Shown here: one piece after another, positions 13,952 to 21,299 of the stretch
Layout of the letters: each line of letters starts with the position of its first letter
How positions within the stretch are numbered: the first letter of the stretch is position 1
Source: a virus
Strand: one strand, 5' to 3'
IMG/VR virus record: IMGVR_UViG_3300035643_000220
Coordinates: 1-25,818 of that record
DNA: 25,818 bases
Made by a program: the position numbers and the translations under genes
Notes under the pieces: model-generated
Told to the model about the DNA's origin: nothing
Seen by the model: only the letters and a program-made list of their open reading frames with translations
The model's database searches: none

Positions 13952-13973
13952 AATATAAGCCTCATGGAGGTGA
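13952..13973 (+). promoter_or_regulatory. TATA box and strong ribosome binding site of the duplicated membrane protein
   Basis: AATATAAG at 13952-13959 is a good archaeal TATA match; GGAGGTGA at 13966-13973 is a full-length Shine-Dalgarno match ten bases from the ATG at 13984. The gene therefore seems to have its own promoter and efficient translation. Confidence 0.55.
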
Positions 13974-13983
13974 ACGAAGAAAG

Positions 13984-14460
13984 ATGTCATTGGTATTCAA
14001 CCTCACGAAGGGGTTACTCTACGGCATCGCTTTGGGGATACTCTTCGGACTTTCGATTTTCCTGATTGGCACGGTTGCTGCTGGCTTGGGCTTCATAACG
14101 ATGTCGCCGACGCTGCTCGCAGGCTTAGTCTTCGCGAACGGCATCCTAGGCGGAGTCGCTATGGAGTACGGGAAATGGCTTAAGCTTCAGAAGAACGGCG
14201 GCTTAATCTTCGGGCTTGCAAACGGCTTTCTGTCGGGTGTTGTTCTCGGTATCTATTTCGGCTTGGCTGTCTTCTTGATGGCAGGTGCGATATACACGCT
14301 CGGATGGCTGACGCTGACGCCTGTCCAGCTTGCAGCTCTATCGTTTGCAGTCTGCATATTGATGTTCATCACGTACGAGTATAGTCAATGGCTTGACGCC
14401 CAGAATGGTAACGTTGCGAAGGCGCCTTTAGCTCCTACTGGTCCGCCTCCGACGCCATAG
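13984..14460 (+). CDS. Internally duplicated four-helix membrane protein
   Basis: 158 residues with four hydrophobic helices. The two halves are copies: LYGIALGILFGLSIFLIG in the first matches LSGVVLGIYFGLAVFLMA in the second, GFITMSPTLLAGLVFANGIL matches WLTLTPVQLAALSFAVCIL, and MEYGKWLKLQKNGG matches YEYSQWLDAQNGN. The repeat unit is about 70 residues with two helices each; the tail is Pro-rich (APTGPPPTP). It sits between head and connector genes but is bracketed by its own promoter and terminators, the arrangement of a cargo gene. Candidate roles are holin, superinfection exclusion or membrane docking; none is shown. Confidence 0.75.
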   Translation: MSLVFNLTKGLLYGIALGILFGLSIFLIGTVAAGLGFITMSPTLLAGLVFANGILGGVAMEYGKWLKLQKNGGLIFGLANGFLSGVVLGIYFGLAVFLMAGAIYTLGWLTLTPVQLAALSFAVCILMFITYEYSQWLDAQNGNVAKAPLAPTGPPPTP

Positions 14461-14490
14461 TTAGAAGCCCACGTAAAATATCAAAAATTC

Positions 14491-14500
14491 CCCTTTTTTT
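14491..14500 (+). terminator. T-tract terminator
   Basis: CCC followed by seven T about 30 bases after the membrane gene stop, a plausible archaeal terminator isolating it from the connector operon. Confidence 0.4.
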
Positions 14501-14527
14501 GGTTATCCTCTCATTTCATCCTGCTGA

Positions 14528-15007
14528 TTGGTTGGAAAAAGCTTGACTGTACAGTACGTAGCCTATTCGGATATTCAAAGCGAGCTTAACGCTACGTTAG
14601 ACGCTTCAACGGGAATTTACACAGTTTTCGGTTTGTCGGTTCTTCAGGCCGCTTTTCAGGCGCATGTTGACTATGCTAACTTGTACGTTAACTCGATTGT
14701 GGGGCAGGATCTCGGCAGTACTGATCCCAGGTATAATTGGGCTAAAATGACTGCGATAAACCTGGCTTGCCTGCGTGTTCTAGTCGCTGCGAGCGGCGGC
14801 ATGCTCACGGGCGCTTTCGATTATCGACTAGGCGACTTGTACATTACGAAGGCGAACATTGGCAAGTTCGCTTTTCAAAGTGCAGTTCAGGGCTTCAGAG
14901 ACTCTTTAGTCCGATCTTTGCTCAATTTCTCGACGCCTGCCATGACGATGGATATGGAAGCAGCTGGTCAAGTTCCAACTTATAAGGGTACGTTGATTAG
15001 TCCATGA
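14528..15007 (+). CDS. Head-tail adaptor (gp6-like) protein
   Basis: 159 residues from TTG 14528 (TTG 14543 also possible; neither has a strong ribosome binding site). Predominantly helical with IQSELNATLDAST at the front, LQAAFQAHVDYANLYVNSIV, DPRYNWAKMTAINLACLRVL and ITKANIGKFAFQSAVQGF, the layout of the small helical connector proteins (HK97 gp6/SPP1 gp15 type) that bind under the portal. It directly follows the head genes and precedes the stopper. The last codons overlap the next gene (ATGA). Confidence 0.65.
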   Translation: MVGKSLTVQYVAYSDIQSELNATLDASTGIYTVFGLSVLQAAFQAHVDYANLYVNSIVGQDLGSTDPRYNWAKMTAINLACLRVLVAASGGMLTGAFDYRLGDLYITKANIGKFAFQSAVQGFRDSLVRSLLNFSTPAMTMDMEAAGQVPTYKGTLISP

Positions 15008-15210
15008 GTTACGGTTATAGTGTTTCAGCTGGCTCTGCGTCATTAGATTTTAGTGTTCCCTGGCATCCTCAGGAAAAGTCGCTCTACACTGGCAATTATG
15101 TTGTGGCTAGAGTTGAAGGGCAGAAGCTTGTATTGACGAGTGAGGAACTGAAGCAGTATTTGAGAGCTGGCTATGATGTTGAAGTTTTAGGGCGTGAGCA
15201 GGGAGAGTAA
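15004..15210 (+). CDS. Small connector-operon protein
   Basis: 68 residues, ATG overlapping the stop of the adaptor gene (ATGA). MSYGYSVSAGSASLDFSVPW is polar, while YVVARVEGQKLVLTSEEL then KQYLRAGYDVEVLG predicts strand-helix-strand. Unrecognised. Tight coupling places it in head-tail joining; it may be a small accessory of the adaptor or stopper. Confidence 0.6.
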   Translation: MSYGYSVSAGSASLDFSVPWHPQEKSLYTGNYVVARVEGQKLVLTSEELKQYLRAGYDVEVLGREQGE

Positions 15211-15216
15211 ATCAGT

Positions 15217-16839
15217 TTGGGTCTTGTGCCAGAGAGCTATTATGATTTCGTTATGCATTATGCGCCCTACTTTTACGTGGATCCTACGAGCTTGACTGCG
15301 GACGCAAGCAGCGGTCAGAAGAACGTTACAGTGGCTAACGGCGCCATGTTCCAAGCTGGCTTTCCCGTGCAGATCTATGACAGCAGCAATAGCGAATGGA
15401 ATGTTGTTGGGAGCGTCAATGGCAACGTTGTCACGATGCAGAATAATCTCTCGAATAGCTACAAGGTAGCTCATGGCGGAACGGTTGAGGGACCAGATCC
15501 TAATTATGGGCAAGGCGTGATGGCTGCAGCTTTCGCAATTGACTTTCTCTATCTCGCCTACAGCTCCTCACAATTCAGCGCGGATCAAGCTGCTATTCTC
15601 TCGGAGATCAGTACACTTGCGAACTTTATTCTGTCGCAGCAGTGCACAGACAATACAAAGAGCGCTTACGGTGGCTTTGCAAGTGCTATTGGAAGTATAG
15701 AATATTGGGCTGTTGACGCATGCAGGTGTATTCCAAGCCTTCTGAGGGCTTATTCACTAACGAATAATGCAAACTATCTTAATGCTGCAGTCCTTGCCGG
15801 GAAGACTTTTCTTTATAATATGCAGCGTCTGCCAGTATTCTTTGGTGTGCATGATAAGTATTACGGCGCTTTTGCTCGGTACGTGGATATAAACGGGGAC
15901 TGGAGCCCGTACATGGACGTTGAGTGTCTATATGGCTTAATCGGTTTGTCGATGCTAGCAGAAACTTACGACGTCGGGAATGCAGGAACCTACGATAGCA
16001 TAATGAGCGGTCTTGTGGGCTTCTTAAGGTCCGGTTTTGAGCAGCTCTACATGGACTTTTATCCCCTGCCAACGGGTGATGGGAATTGGCATCGACTAGG
16101 CTCGCCTGAGACGCAGGTTTATGATGATCCTATCGCCTTCGCTATGCTGGGGCTTTATACTTACGAAGGGATGAGTTCAAGCTGCTCCAAAGTTTACGAT
16201 CTGATTCAGAATATCATGGCTTCAGCAGAGTATCCAGCTTACAATCCGTACATCTGCTGGCCAGGCTACATCGACGTTATCGTTCGCTTTCCAGCATGCA
16301 GCTACTATGATGACGTGTCGATCGGCATCTTGGGGCAGATTCGAAAAGTCTATGATAAACCGTCATACTCACTGGAGAATCAGATACTCAGCAGTTATCC
16401 AACACAGTTTCTCTATTGGGACCCTGAATTCACGGATTATAATCCAATAACCGTCCAGAAGGCTATGGCAAACGTCTGCTGGCTCGGAGAGTTCTTCTTC
16501 AATTATGTTGAGCCACAAACGGACTTCACGAAGCTGCTAGGGCTTAACGGTGATGACTTAACTCTCTATCCGATAATAGCAGCTGCTGACGAAGTCTCCT
16601 GGGCGCAGCCGATTAGCCTAATGGGCATGGTAACTATTGGTGCAACAACAGAATTAATCCTTGAGCCTGGCTACATAACGCAGGAGCATATCACAGTTTT
16701 CACGTTCTTACCCGTGCGTGTGCACGACAAGATCCGCTATAGCGGGGTAGATTATGAAGTTATCACAGTCAGCGATTATGATCTGAACGGTTCACCACAG
16801 TTTTACAAGAGTGCTTGTAGGAAGTTGATTACTCAATGA
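15217..16839 (+). CDS. Head-tail stopper fused to a toroidal glycosidase-like domain
   Basis: 540 residues from TTG with GGGAGAG at 15201-15207. Residues 20-92 form a small beta-module (LTADASSGQKNVTVANGAMF, ending in YKVAHGGTVEG). Residues 95-440 are helical and repetitive, as in (alpha/alpha)6 toroids of six-hairpin glycosidases: YGQGVMAAAFAIDFLYLAY, YWAVDACRCIPSLLRAY, YMDVECLYGLIGLSMLAE, VYDDPIAFAMLGLY, YYDDVSIGILGQI. Acidic candidates at the toroid mouth are D228, D234, D303/D304 and D365/D366. Residues 460-540 (PISLMGMVTIGATT, VRVHDKIRYSGVDYEVITVS, FYKSACRKLI) match the beta-barrel of SPP1 gp16-like head-tail stoppers, normally a stand-alone protein of about 100 residues. The enzyme could cut host surface glycans from the neck of the virion; catalysis is inferred, and it could be glycan-binding only. 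Confidence 0.7.
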   Translation: MGLVPESYYDFVMHYAPYFYVDPTSLTADASSGQKNVTVANGAMFQAGFPVQIYDSSNSEWNVVGSVNGNVVTMQNNLSNSYKVAHGGTVEGPDPNYGQGVMAAAFAIDFLYLAYSSSQFSADQAAILSEISTLANFILSQQCTDNTKSAYGGFASAIGSIEYWAVDACRCIPSLLRAYSLTNNANYLNAAVLAGKTFLYNMQRLPVFFGVHDKYYGAFARYVDINGDWSPYMDVECLYGLIGLSMLAETYDVGNAGTYDSIMSGLVGFLRSGFEQLYMDFYPLPTGDGNWHRLGSPETQVYDDPIAFAMLGLYTYEGMSSSCSKVYDLIQNIMASAEYPAYNPYICWPGYIDVIVRFPACSYYDDVSIGILGQIRKVYDKPSYSLENQILSSYPTQFLYWDPEFTDYNPITVQKAMANVCWLGEFFFNYVEPQTDFTKLLGLNGDDLTLYPIIAAADEVSWAQPISLMGMVTIGATTELILEPGYITQEHITVFTFLPVRVHDKIRYSGVDYEVITVSDYDLNGSPQFYKSACRKLITQ

Positions 16840-17819
16840 GCGCTTGCGAAGATCCAGTTACAACAGTTATTCGGATTCTCAGTGATAAGATTGAAGTTAT
16901 CAAAGACGACGGCTCGATCGCTAAAATCTACGTCAGCAAAGAATGGTACGACCGTGAACTTTTCAAGAATTACGATGCTCAGATAAGCATCGGCTTAGCC
17001 CAAAGCCAAGATCAAATGCTGGAGATATCCGGAAACATACGGAGACGCCTCGGAAGACTCAGAGTTAACATCTGGGCAAGTGATAAAACCGGTTCTTCAG
17101 ACACTGGTCGAGAGATCAGGGAGAAAACAGTCGAGCAGGTTAACACCGTCGTTCACCAAAATATGAAAGTCCCGAACATTGCTCTCTACAATTTCTTAGG
17201 TGAAGGCGCCCCTGGAAGCCCGCATAAAGCCTATTCTGCGGCTGCTGCATCTGAGCTGCTTCCGAGCAGCACATCTTGGGCCGAGATCACGTCAGCTCAG
17301 TATGAAGATATCTGGTATGCAGACGGCGAAGACTATGGTTTCAGCACGTCTGTAAATGGCGACTACGCAATGGACCTCTTCTGCTTCCAGCTTGACACTG
17401 AAGCAGATATGCTACAGCAGATCGTCTTAACATTTCTCGGTTACGGCTCTGCCCCGGCTGGTTACGGATGCACGATCAAAGTTTGGAATGTCGTAGATAA
17501 CGCTTGGGAAAGTGCCTCAACAGGATCTGGAAGCGCTAACCAGTATGTCACTATCACGTTAACTTCGAACCTAACAAATTATGTCGACTCTAACGGCCGC
17601 ATCTGGCTTCTGGTCCGGACAACAAACACGAGCAATGGCTCGATTCCAGCAGTGCTCTACTGCGATTATGTGAGCTGCACAGTTACGATTAACGGCATAA
17701 CATACCTTAACGTGATGAGCTACCGTGATATTGATAGGGTTGACGTGAAACCCTTCATCTTCAGAACCGAGTTTTTGCTCACATCATGGTTCTTCGAGAA
17801 CATCGGAGGAACATTCTAA
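16836..17819 (+). CDS. Tail terminator/completion protein with inserted beta-sandwich
   Basis: 327 residues, ATG overlapping the stopper stop (ATGA). Residues 1-120 (PVTTVIRILSDKIEVIKDDG, YDAQISIGLAQSQDQMLEIS, RRLGRLRVNIWA) and the last 35 (YRDIDRVDVKPFIFRTEFLL, SWFFENI) together form a tail-completion domain. Between them residues about 130-287 are a Ser/Thr-rich beta-sandwich: YAMDLFCFQLDTEADMLQQI, GCTIKVWNVVDNAWES, NGRIWLLVRTTN and YCDYVSCTVTI, much like the jelly-roll of archaeal surface and carbohydrate-binding proteins. The usual family length is about 130-170 residues, so the insertion doubles the protein. Gene order (stopper, terminator, tube) supports the call. Confidence 0.65.
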   Translation: MSACEDPVTTVIRILSDKIEVIKDDGSIAKIYVSKEWYDRELFKNYDAQISIGLAQSQDQMLEISGNIRRRLGRLRVNIWASDKTGSSDTGREIREKTVEQVNTVVHQNMKVPNIALYNFLGEGAPGSPHKAYSAAAASELLPSSTSWAEITSAQYEDIWYADGEDYGFSTSVNGDYAMDLFCFQLDTEADMLQQIVLTFLGYGSAPAGYGCTIKVWNVVDNAWESASTGSGSANQYVTITLTSNLTNYVDSNGRIWLLVRTTNTSNGSIPAVLYCDYVSCTVTINGITYLNVMSYRDIDRVDVKPFIFRTEFLLTSWFFENIGGTF

Positions 17820-17836
17820 AAAGGTGAAGAAAACAC

Positions 17837-18718
17837 ATGAGCTTTGAAACATACGGTGCGCAAGCGTGTAAAGTCTACTTCGTCACAGAATCCACATACG
17901 GTGTCTGCCCAACAAGTCCATCGCTGCTCGGCATAAACACTGAAGGTCCAGAGCCTAAAATTGATCCCTCGCTAATCGAAGTGTTAGGAATAGGATCCAG
18001 AGATCTCCAAGCCCTATACAGAGGTCTGCAAAAGGTTCAGTTGAAGGTCCCAGGAATACTCAGCCCAACGGCGCCAACAAGCTTGCTGCAGTACGCTGGT
18101 CAAATCCCACTATCAAGCTTGAGTGTCCTCGTCGCTTACTATCAAGGCCAGTGGGCAAGCCCGTCAAGTGTAATTGCTCATATGCATAGCGGCTGCAAAT
18201 TGAACAAGGCAACAGTCTCAGCTAAAGTCGATGATATCGTAAAAGCAGACTTCGAATTCATGGGACAAAGCATCTCACGGTCAACAAGCTTGCCATCTGG
18301 AGCAACTTATGGCGACTACCCGAACGGAATCCCATTCTACAACGTTCCTGTACAACAGGGTGCCGCTACAGGCGGAAGCTACTCAACACTCACAGACGTT
18401 CAAGAATGGAAATTCGAGATCGACAACAACCTGAAACCCGTAGGCGTGATTTCCAGCGCCGGAACAGCTTACATGCTGAAGTACCTCGTCGAAAGGAACA
18501 GAAAGCTAACCGGAGAATTAACACTCGAGTTTGAATCCGACTGGGCTCTCCAGAATATACTGAATGATCAGCTTTTCAGCTTAAACTTCAATCTCCCCAG
18601 CAGCCACGCTGTCTTATTCACGAATTGCAAGTGGGCTGACTGGGACCCGAAAGTAAAAATCAAGGACCTCGTCGACGTAGACTTGAAGTTCACGGCTGGA
18701 ACCGTAGCCATAACTTAA
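17837..18718 (+). CDS. Major tail tube protein
   Basis: 293 residues with AGGTGA ten bases before ATG. Begins YGAQACKVYFVTESTYGVCP, the start typical of tube proteins, and continues with beta strands: ISRSTSLPSG, LTDVQEWKFEIDNNLKPVGV, YLVERNRKLTGELTLEFESD and the final CKWADWDPKVKIKDLVDVDL then KFTAGTVAI. This is the hexamer-ring tube fold; no sheath gene follows, so the virus should have a non-contractile tail. It is the last gene of the connector block, followed by a minus-strand gene. Confidence 0.8.
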   Translation: MSFETYGAQACKVYFVTESTYGVCPTSPSLLGINTEGPEPKIDPSLIEVLGIGSRDLQALYRGLQKVQLKVPGILSPTAPTSLLQYAGQIPLSSLSVLVAYYQGQWASPSSVIAHMHSGCKLNKATVSAKVDDIVKADFEFMGQSISRSTSLPSGATYGDYPNGIPFYNVPVQQGAATGGSYSTLTDVQEWKFEIDNNLKPVGVISSAGTAYMLKYLVERNRKLTGELTLEFESDWALQNILNDQLFSLNFNLPSSHAVLFTNCKWADWDPKVKIKDLVDVDLKFTAGTVAIT

Positions 18719-18724
18719 CCGCTG

Positions 18725-19207
18725 CTATTCTTTGGTCTTTGCAGAAGGCTTACGCATCGAACCCAGGTACACTCCTATGAAACCAAACACCAGCGCATAA
18801 ACAGCATATATAGATGCCTCCATCGTCAGTAATGCGTTTTCATACCAGAACCACTGAGCGTTTGACCAAGAACTGGTGGCAGTTTTGCCGTACATATTAG
18901 TTAGAGTTTCATCAGCCCAAGCATTATAATGCCCGATAGGTGCACTTGAAACCGCAACAAAGATCATTATCGCAACCGCAAACAAAACAACCACTTTGCC
19001 AGTCGAAACCCATCTGGATTCTTCTCGTAACTTGCCAGCGAAGACATAACCAACGACCAAGCCTGAGATAAGAATAGACAGCATGAAAGCGACATCACCT
19101 CCAGAAGATGCACTTGCTGGAATCAGCACAAAATTCAAGAGTGTGTCAATAAACCAAGCAACCAACAACAGAGAAGCCACGGCAATAATGATATCTCCAA
19201 ACTTCAA
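18725..19207 (-). CDS. Four-helix membrane protein, cargo gene in the tail module
   Basis: 160 residues from TTG 19207, with GGAGGTGAT immediately upstream. Four hydrophobic segments: DIIIAVASLLLVAWFIDTLL, VAFMLSILISGLVVGYVFAG, VVVLFAVAIMIFVAVSSAP and SIYAVYALVFGFIGVYLGSM, with an outside loop between 3 and 4 (NAWADETLTNMYGKTATSSW). Opposite orientation to every tail gene and its own signals mark it as a cargo (moron) gene. Similar four-helix proteins occur, as far as I recall, in uncultured archaeal genomes without known function. It could alter the host membrane during infection. Confidence 0.65.
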   Translation of the reverse strand: MKFGDIIIAVASLLLVAWFIDTLLNFVLIPASASSGGDVAFMLSILISGLVVGYVFAGKLREESRWVSTGKVVVLFAVAIMIFVAVSSAPIGHYNAWADETLTNMYGKTATSSWSNAQWFWYENALLTMEASIYAVYALVFGFIGVYLGSMRKPSAKTKE

Positions 19208-19318
19208 CCCATCACCTCCATCAAGATAAAACAGTCAGATGTGTTCTCTATTCAGCTATAACTTTTGCGCCACGTGCATTTATTGGAAATCTTATGATAG
19301 TCATGGAGATGATTAATC
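19208..19318. promoter_or_regulatory. Divergent spacer between membrane gene and tail chaperone
   Basis: Holds the ribosome binding site of the minus gene (about 19209-19217) and GGAGATG ahead of the GTG at 19319. The middle is AT-rich (TATAACTTTT near 19256) and could hold promoters in both directions; no clear operator is seen. Confidence 0.35.
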
Positions 19319-19657
19319 GTGCAGACAGATACTGTAAGTGTAGATGAGCGTTTTGGCAAAGAGTATGCTGGCGAATACGTCTTCCAAGAGATAACGCGAA
19401 TCAAGAGACTACGGATAATCAAAAAGTACACGAAATACAGTGCACAAACTGGCTCAGTAGTGGATTCTGATATTGCAGCGATCGACGCTGAAACAATCTG
19501 GGCGAGCTTGAAAGAGCAGCCGGAGAATAAGCCGATCACTCTTGAGAGGCTTCTAAGCGAGGGTGAAGATGGTCTGCCGAACCGGTTGACGTCGCTTTTC
19601 GCCAAGACTGTCAACGAGCTAAACGGCATATCCCCTGAAGAAATAAAAAAATCTTAA
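19319..19657 (+). CDS. Tail assembly chaperone, gpG-like
   Basis: 112 residues from GTG with GGAGATG upstream. VFQEITRIKRLRIIKKYTKY, DIAAIDAETIWASLKEQPEN and LPNRLTSLFAKTVNELNGIS are the small helical gpG part of tail assembly chaperones, which bind the tape measure before tube polymerisation. It ends in EEIKKS followed by TAA at 19655-19657, directly after the A7 slippery run. Ribosomes that do not slip make this short form. It lies between the tube and tape-measure genes, the conserved place. Confidence 0.8.
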   Translation: MQTDTVSVDERFGKEYAGEYVFQEITRIKRLRIIKKYTKYSAQTGSVVDSDIAAIDAETIWASLKEQPENKPITLERLLSEGEDGLPNRLTSLFAKTVNELNGISPEEIKKS

Positions 19658-19839
19658 GGGCAATGAGACGGGGAATCCCGAACCCTGACGTTACAGATTT
19701 CAGGCTCTGCAAAGAATTCGGCTTCGATGTAGACCGTCAGCCCAACAAACGCATCGAAAAGTTCCTTGTCATCCTCAACGAGAGCGACAGACAAGCACAA
19801 GAAGAAATCGAGAAAGCTAAGCGAGAGTCTAAACGTTGA
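19319..19839 (+). CDS. Tail assembly chaperone, gpGT-like frameshift product
   Basis: Slipping back one base on A7 (19645-19651) joins EEIKK to ILRAMRRGIPNPDVTDFRLC and onward to TGA at 19837-19839, about 173 residues in all. The second frame has no good start of its own (ATG 19663 has poor upstream signals) and reads as protein throughout, with a helical C-terminus (NESDRQAQEEIEKAKRESKR). This is the classical -1 frameshift architecture of lambda G/GT. The long form would recruit tube subunits. The end overlaps the next gene (TTGA). Confidence 0.8.
19645..19651 (+). promoter_or_regulatory. -1 programmed frameshift site A_AAA_AAA
   Basis: Zero-frame codons are ATA AAA AAA TCT TAA; the seven As satisfy X_XXY_YYZ exactly, and the zero-frame stop comes two codons later. 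After slipping, reading continues ATC TTA AGG GCA ATG. Confidence 0.75.
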
Positions 19840-20207
19840 GCGTTCAAGTAACAGTAGATGTAACGGGCATCGACGAATTCCAGGAGAAAATGCTTCGGCT
19901 TGACGAGGAATTCCGCGATGAAGTTCAAGATGCACTTATTCGCACTGCAGAAGCTGTAAGCATTCGCGCCCAGGAACTTGCGCCTGTCCGCACTGGTCGC
20001 CTTATCAGCAACATTTTCGTTGTCGTCATATCTTTGTGGCTTGTGCGAGTTATCTGCAGAGTGCCGTATGCAATCTTTCAGGAACTGGGCACACGGTATA
20101 TTGCGCCCAGATATTTCATGACACGTGCCCTGGCTGAGTATGCACCTCAGTTCATGGCAATTGTTGGAGCTGCTTTGGCAGAAGCTGCTGCTGAAGTGAG
20201 CGAGTAA
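19836..20207 (+). CDS. HK97 gp10-like tail protein
   Basis: 123 residues from TTG overlapping the preceding stop. VDVTGIDEFQEKMLRLDEEF, then a helix, then IRAQELAPVRTGRLISNIFV and CRVPYAIFQELGTRYIAPRY followed by FMTRALAEYAP, which is the HK97 gp10 family pattern (APVxTGxLxxS ... PYAxxxExGTR ... P+xFxxxA). The protein takes part in tail completion. It normally sits before the tube gene but here lies after the chaperone. The strand between the two motifs is unusually hydrophobic (VVVISLWLVRVICRVPYA). Confidence 0.8.
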   Translation: MSVQVTVDVTGIDEFQEKMLRLDEEFRDEVQDALIRTAEAVSIRAQELAPVRTGRLISNIFVVVISLWLVRVICRVPYAIFQELGTRYIAPRYFMTRALAEYAPQFMAIVGAALAEAAAEVSE

Positions 20208-20234
20208 AAGTATCCAAATTTTGGAGACTTTCCC

Positions 20235-21299
20235 ATGAGTTTGGCTGAGCTTGGCGTAACGATACGGGCTATTAATGAGGTGAGTCCGGAGTTCCAGCAG
20301 ATCAGCAGCGACGCTGTAGCAATGGCTTCTGAAGTTTCTGGATCGCCGCTGGTCTTAAGTCTTGATAATCAAGCGTCGCCTGGAATAGCTCAAGTTGCAG
20401 AAGACGCTGCGAACGTGAAAGCTCAAGTTGAAGGCTCACCCGTAACATTGCCTTTTGCACCGATCACTATTCCGCCCCTGCCACCAGTTGACACGACGTC
20501 TGCTCAAGCGAGCCTTAACGAAGTTAGAGTTGCTGCCACTGCGATGGGTTCCCAAGTTGAAGGTGCTATAGAGCCTATCCCTGCGAGTCTCGATAATGTT
20601 GAGCTGGCTGCTGCTGGTATGGGGTCTGAAGTTGAGGCTGCATCTTCAGAAGCTGTTCCCGCAATGGCTGATGTTAGTGCGGCTGCTACGGATATGGCTT
20701 CTAAGATTGAGGCTGCTTCTTCGAGTTTTGATGATATGTCTGCACATGCAGATGCTACAATGGTGAGTTTGCGCACTGTCTCCAGCGGCATCAGAAGCTT
20801 TGGCATGATGGGCACTGAATTGACAACTTTAGCTGGGGATTTCGGGCTCGTTGACAAGGGCACAGAAAAGTACCTTCGCACGATTATGACTATGATAACG
20901 GTCGCGAGTACTGCTGCTCGCATGTACAGCTTTCTGCAGCTTATGACAACTGGAGAAACAGCAGCAGTTGCAGTTGAGGGTACGACTGAAGAAGCTACGA
21001 CAGGCGCTTTGAGCGCAGGTACCATTGCACATAACATTTATGGAGCTGCGTGCAATTTTGCTGCTTCATGCGAGGACGCGCTTAATGTTTCTCATGCGAC
21101 CTTCTTGGCTCTCACGGGCGTTGGAATAGGCGTTATAATCGCAGCGGCTGCTGCAGTTGCTCTTTTTGCTTCAAGTATGAATCATGCTGCGAGTAGCGTA
21201 CAGAATTACAATGCTGCTGCGAATCAGTCTTCTGCTGCTAGCTCGAATATAGTGAGGGCTCAGTCACAGGCTATGAGCAGAGCGGGTGTTGAGAGCTAA
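20235..21299 (+). CDS. Tape measure protein (short)
   Basis: 354 residues from ATG. Ala/Ser/Val/Met-rich and helical. Three units of exactly 25 residues centre on M104, M129 and M154 (ATAMGSQVEGA, AAGMGSEVEAA, ATDMASKIEAA), with two more divergent units earlier near 30 and 61 separated by a Pro-rich linker (ITIPPLPPVD). A hydrophobic stretch near 290-315 (GVGIGVIIAAAAAVALFASS) is the membrane-active segment typical of tape measures. At about 0.15 nm per residue the tail would be near 50 nm. It follows the chaperone genes, as expected. Confidence 0.75.
   Translation: MSLAELGVTIRAINEVSPEFQQISSDAVAMASEVSGSPLVLSLDNQASPGIAQVAEDAANVKAQVEGSPVTLPFAPITIPPLPPVDTTSAQASLNEVRVAATAMGSQVEGAIEPIPASLDNVELAAAGMGSEVEAASSEAVPAMADVSAAATDMASKIEAASSSFDDMSAHADATMVSLRTVSSGIRSFGMMGTELTTLAGDFGLVDKGTEKYLRTIMTMITVASTAARMYSFLQLMTTGETAAVAVEGTTEEATTGALSAGTIAHNIYGAACNFAASCEDALNVSHATFLALTGVGIGVIIAAAAAVALFASSMNHAASSVQNYNAAANQSSAASSNIVRAQSQAMSRAGVES

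Noticed and set aside
20504-21037. Long minus-strand open frame under the tape measure gene
   Set aside because: Shadow produced by the Ala/Ser codon bias of the tape measure repeats.
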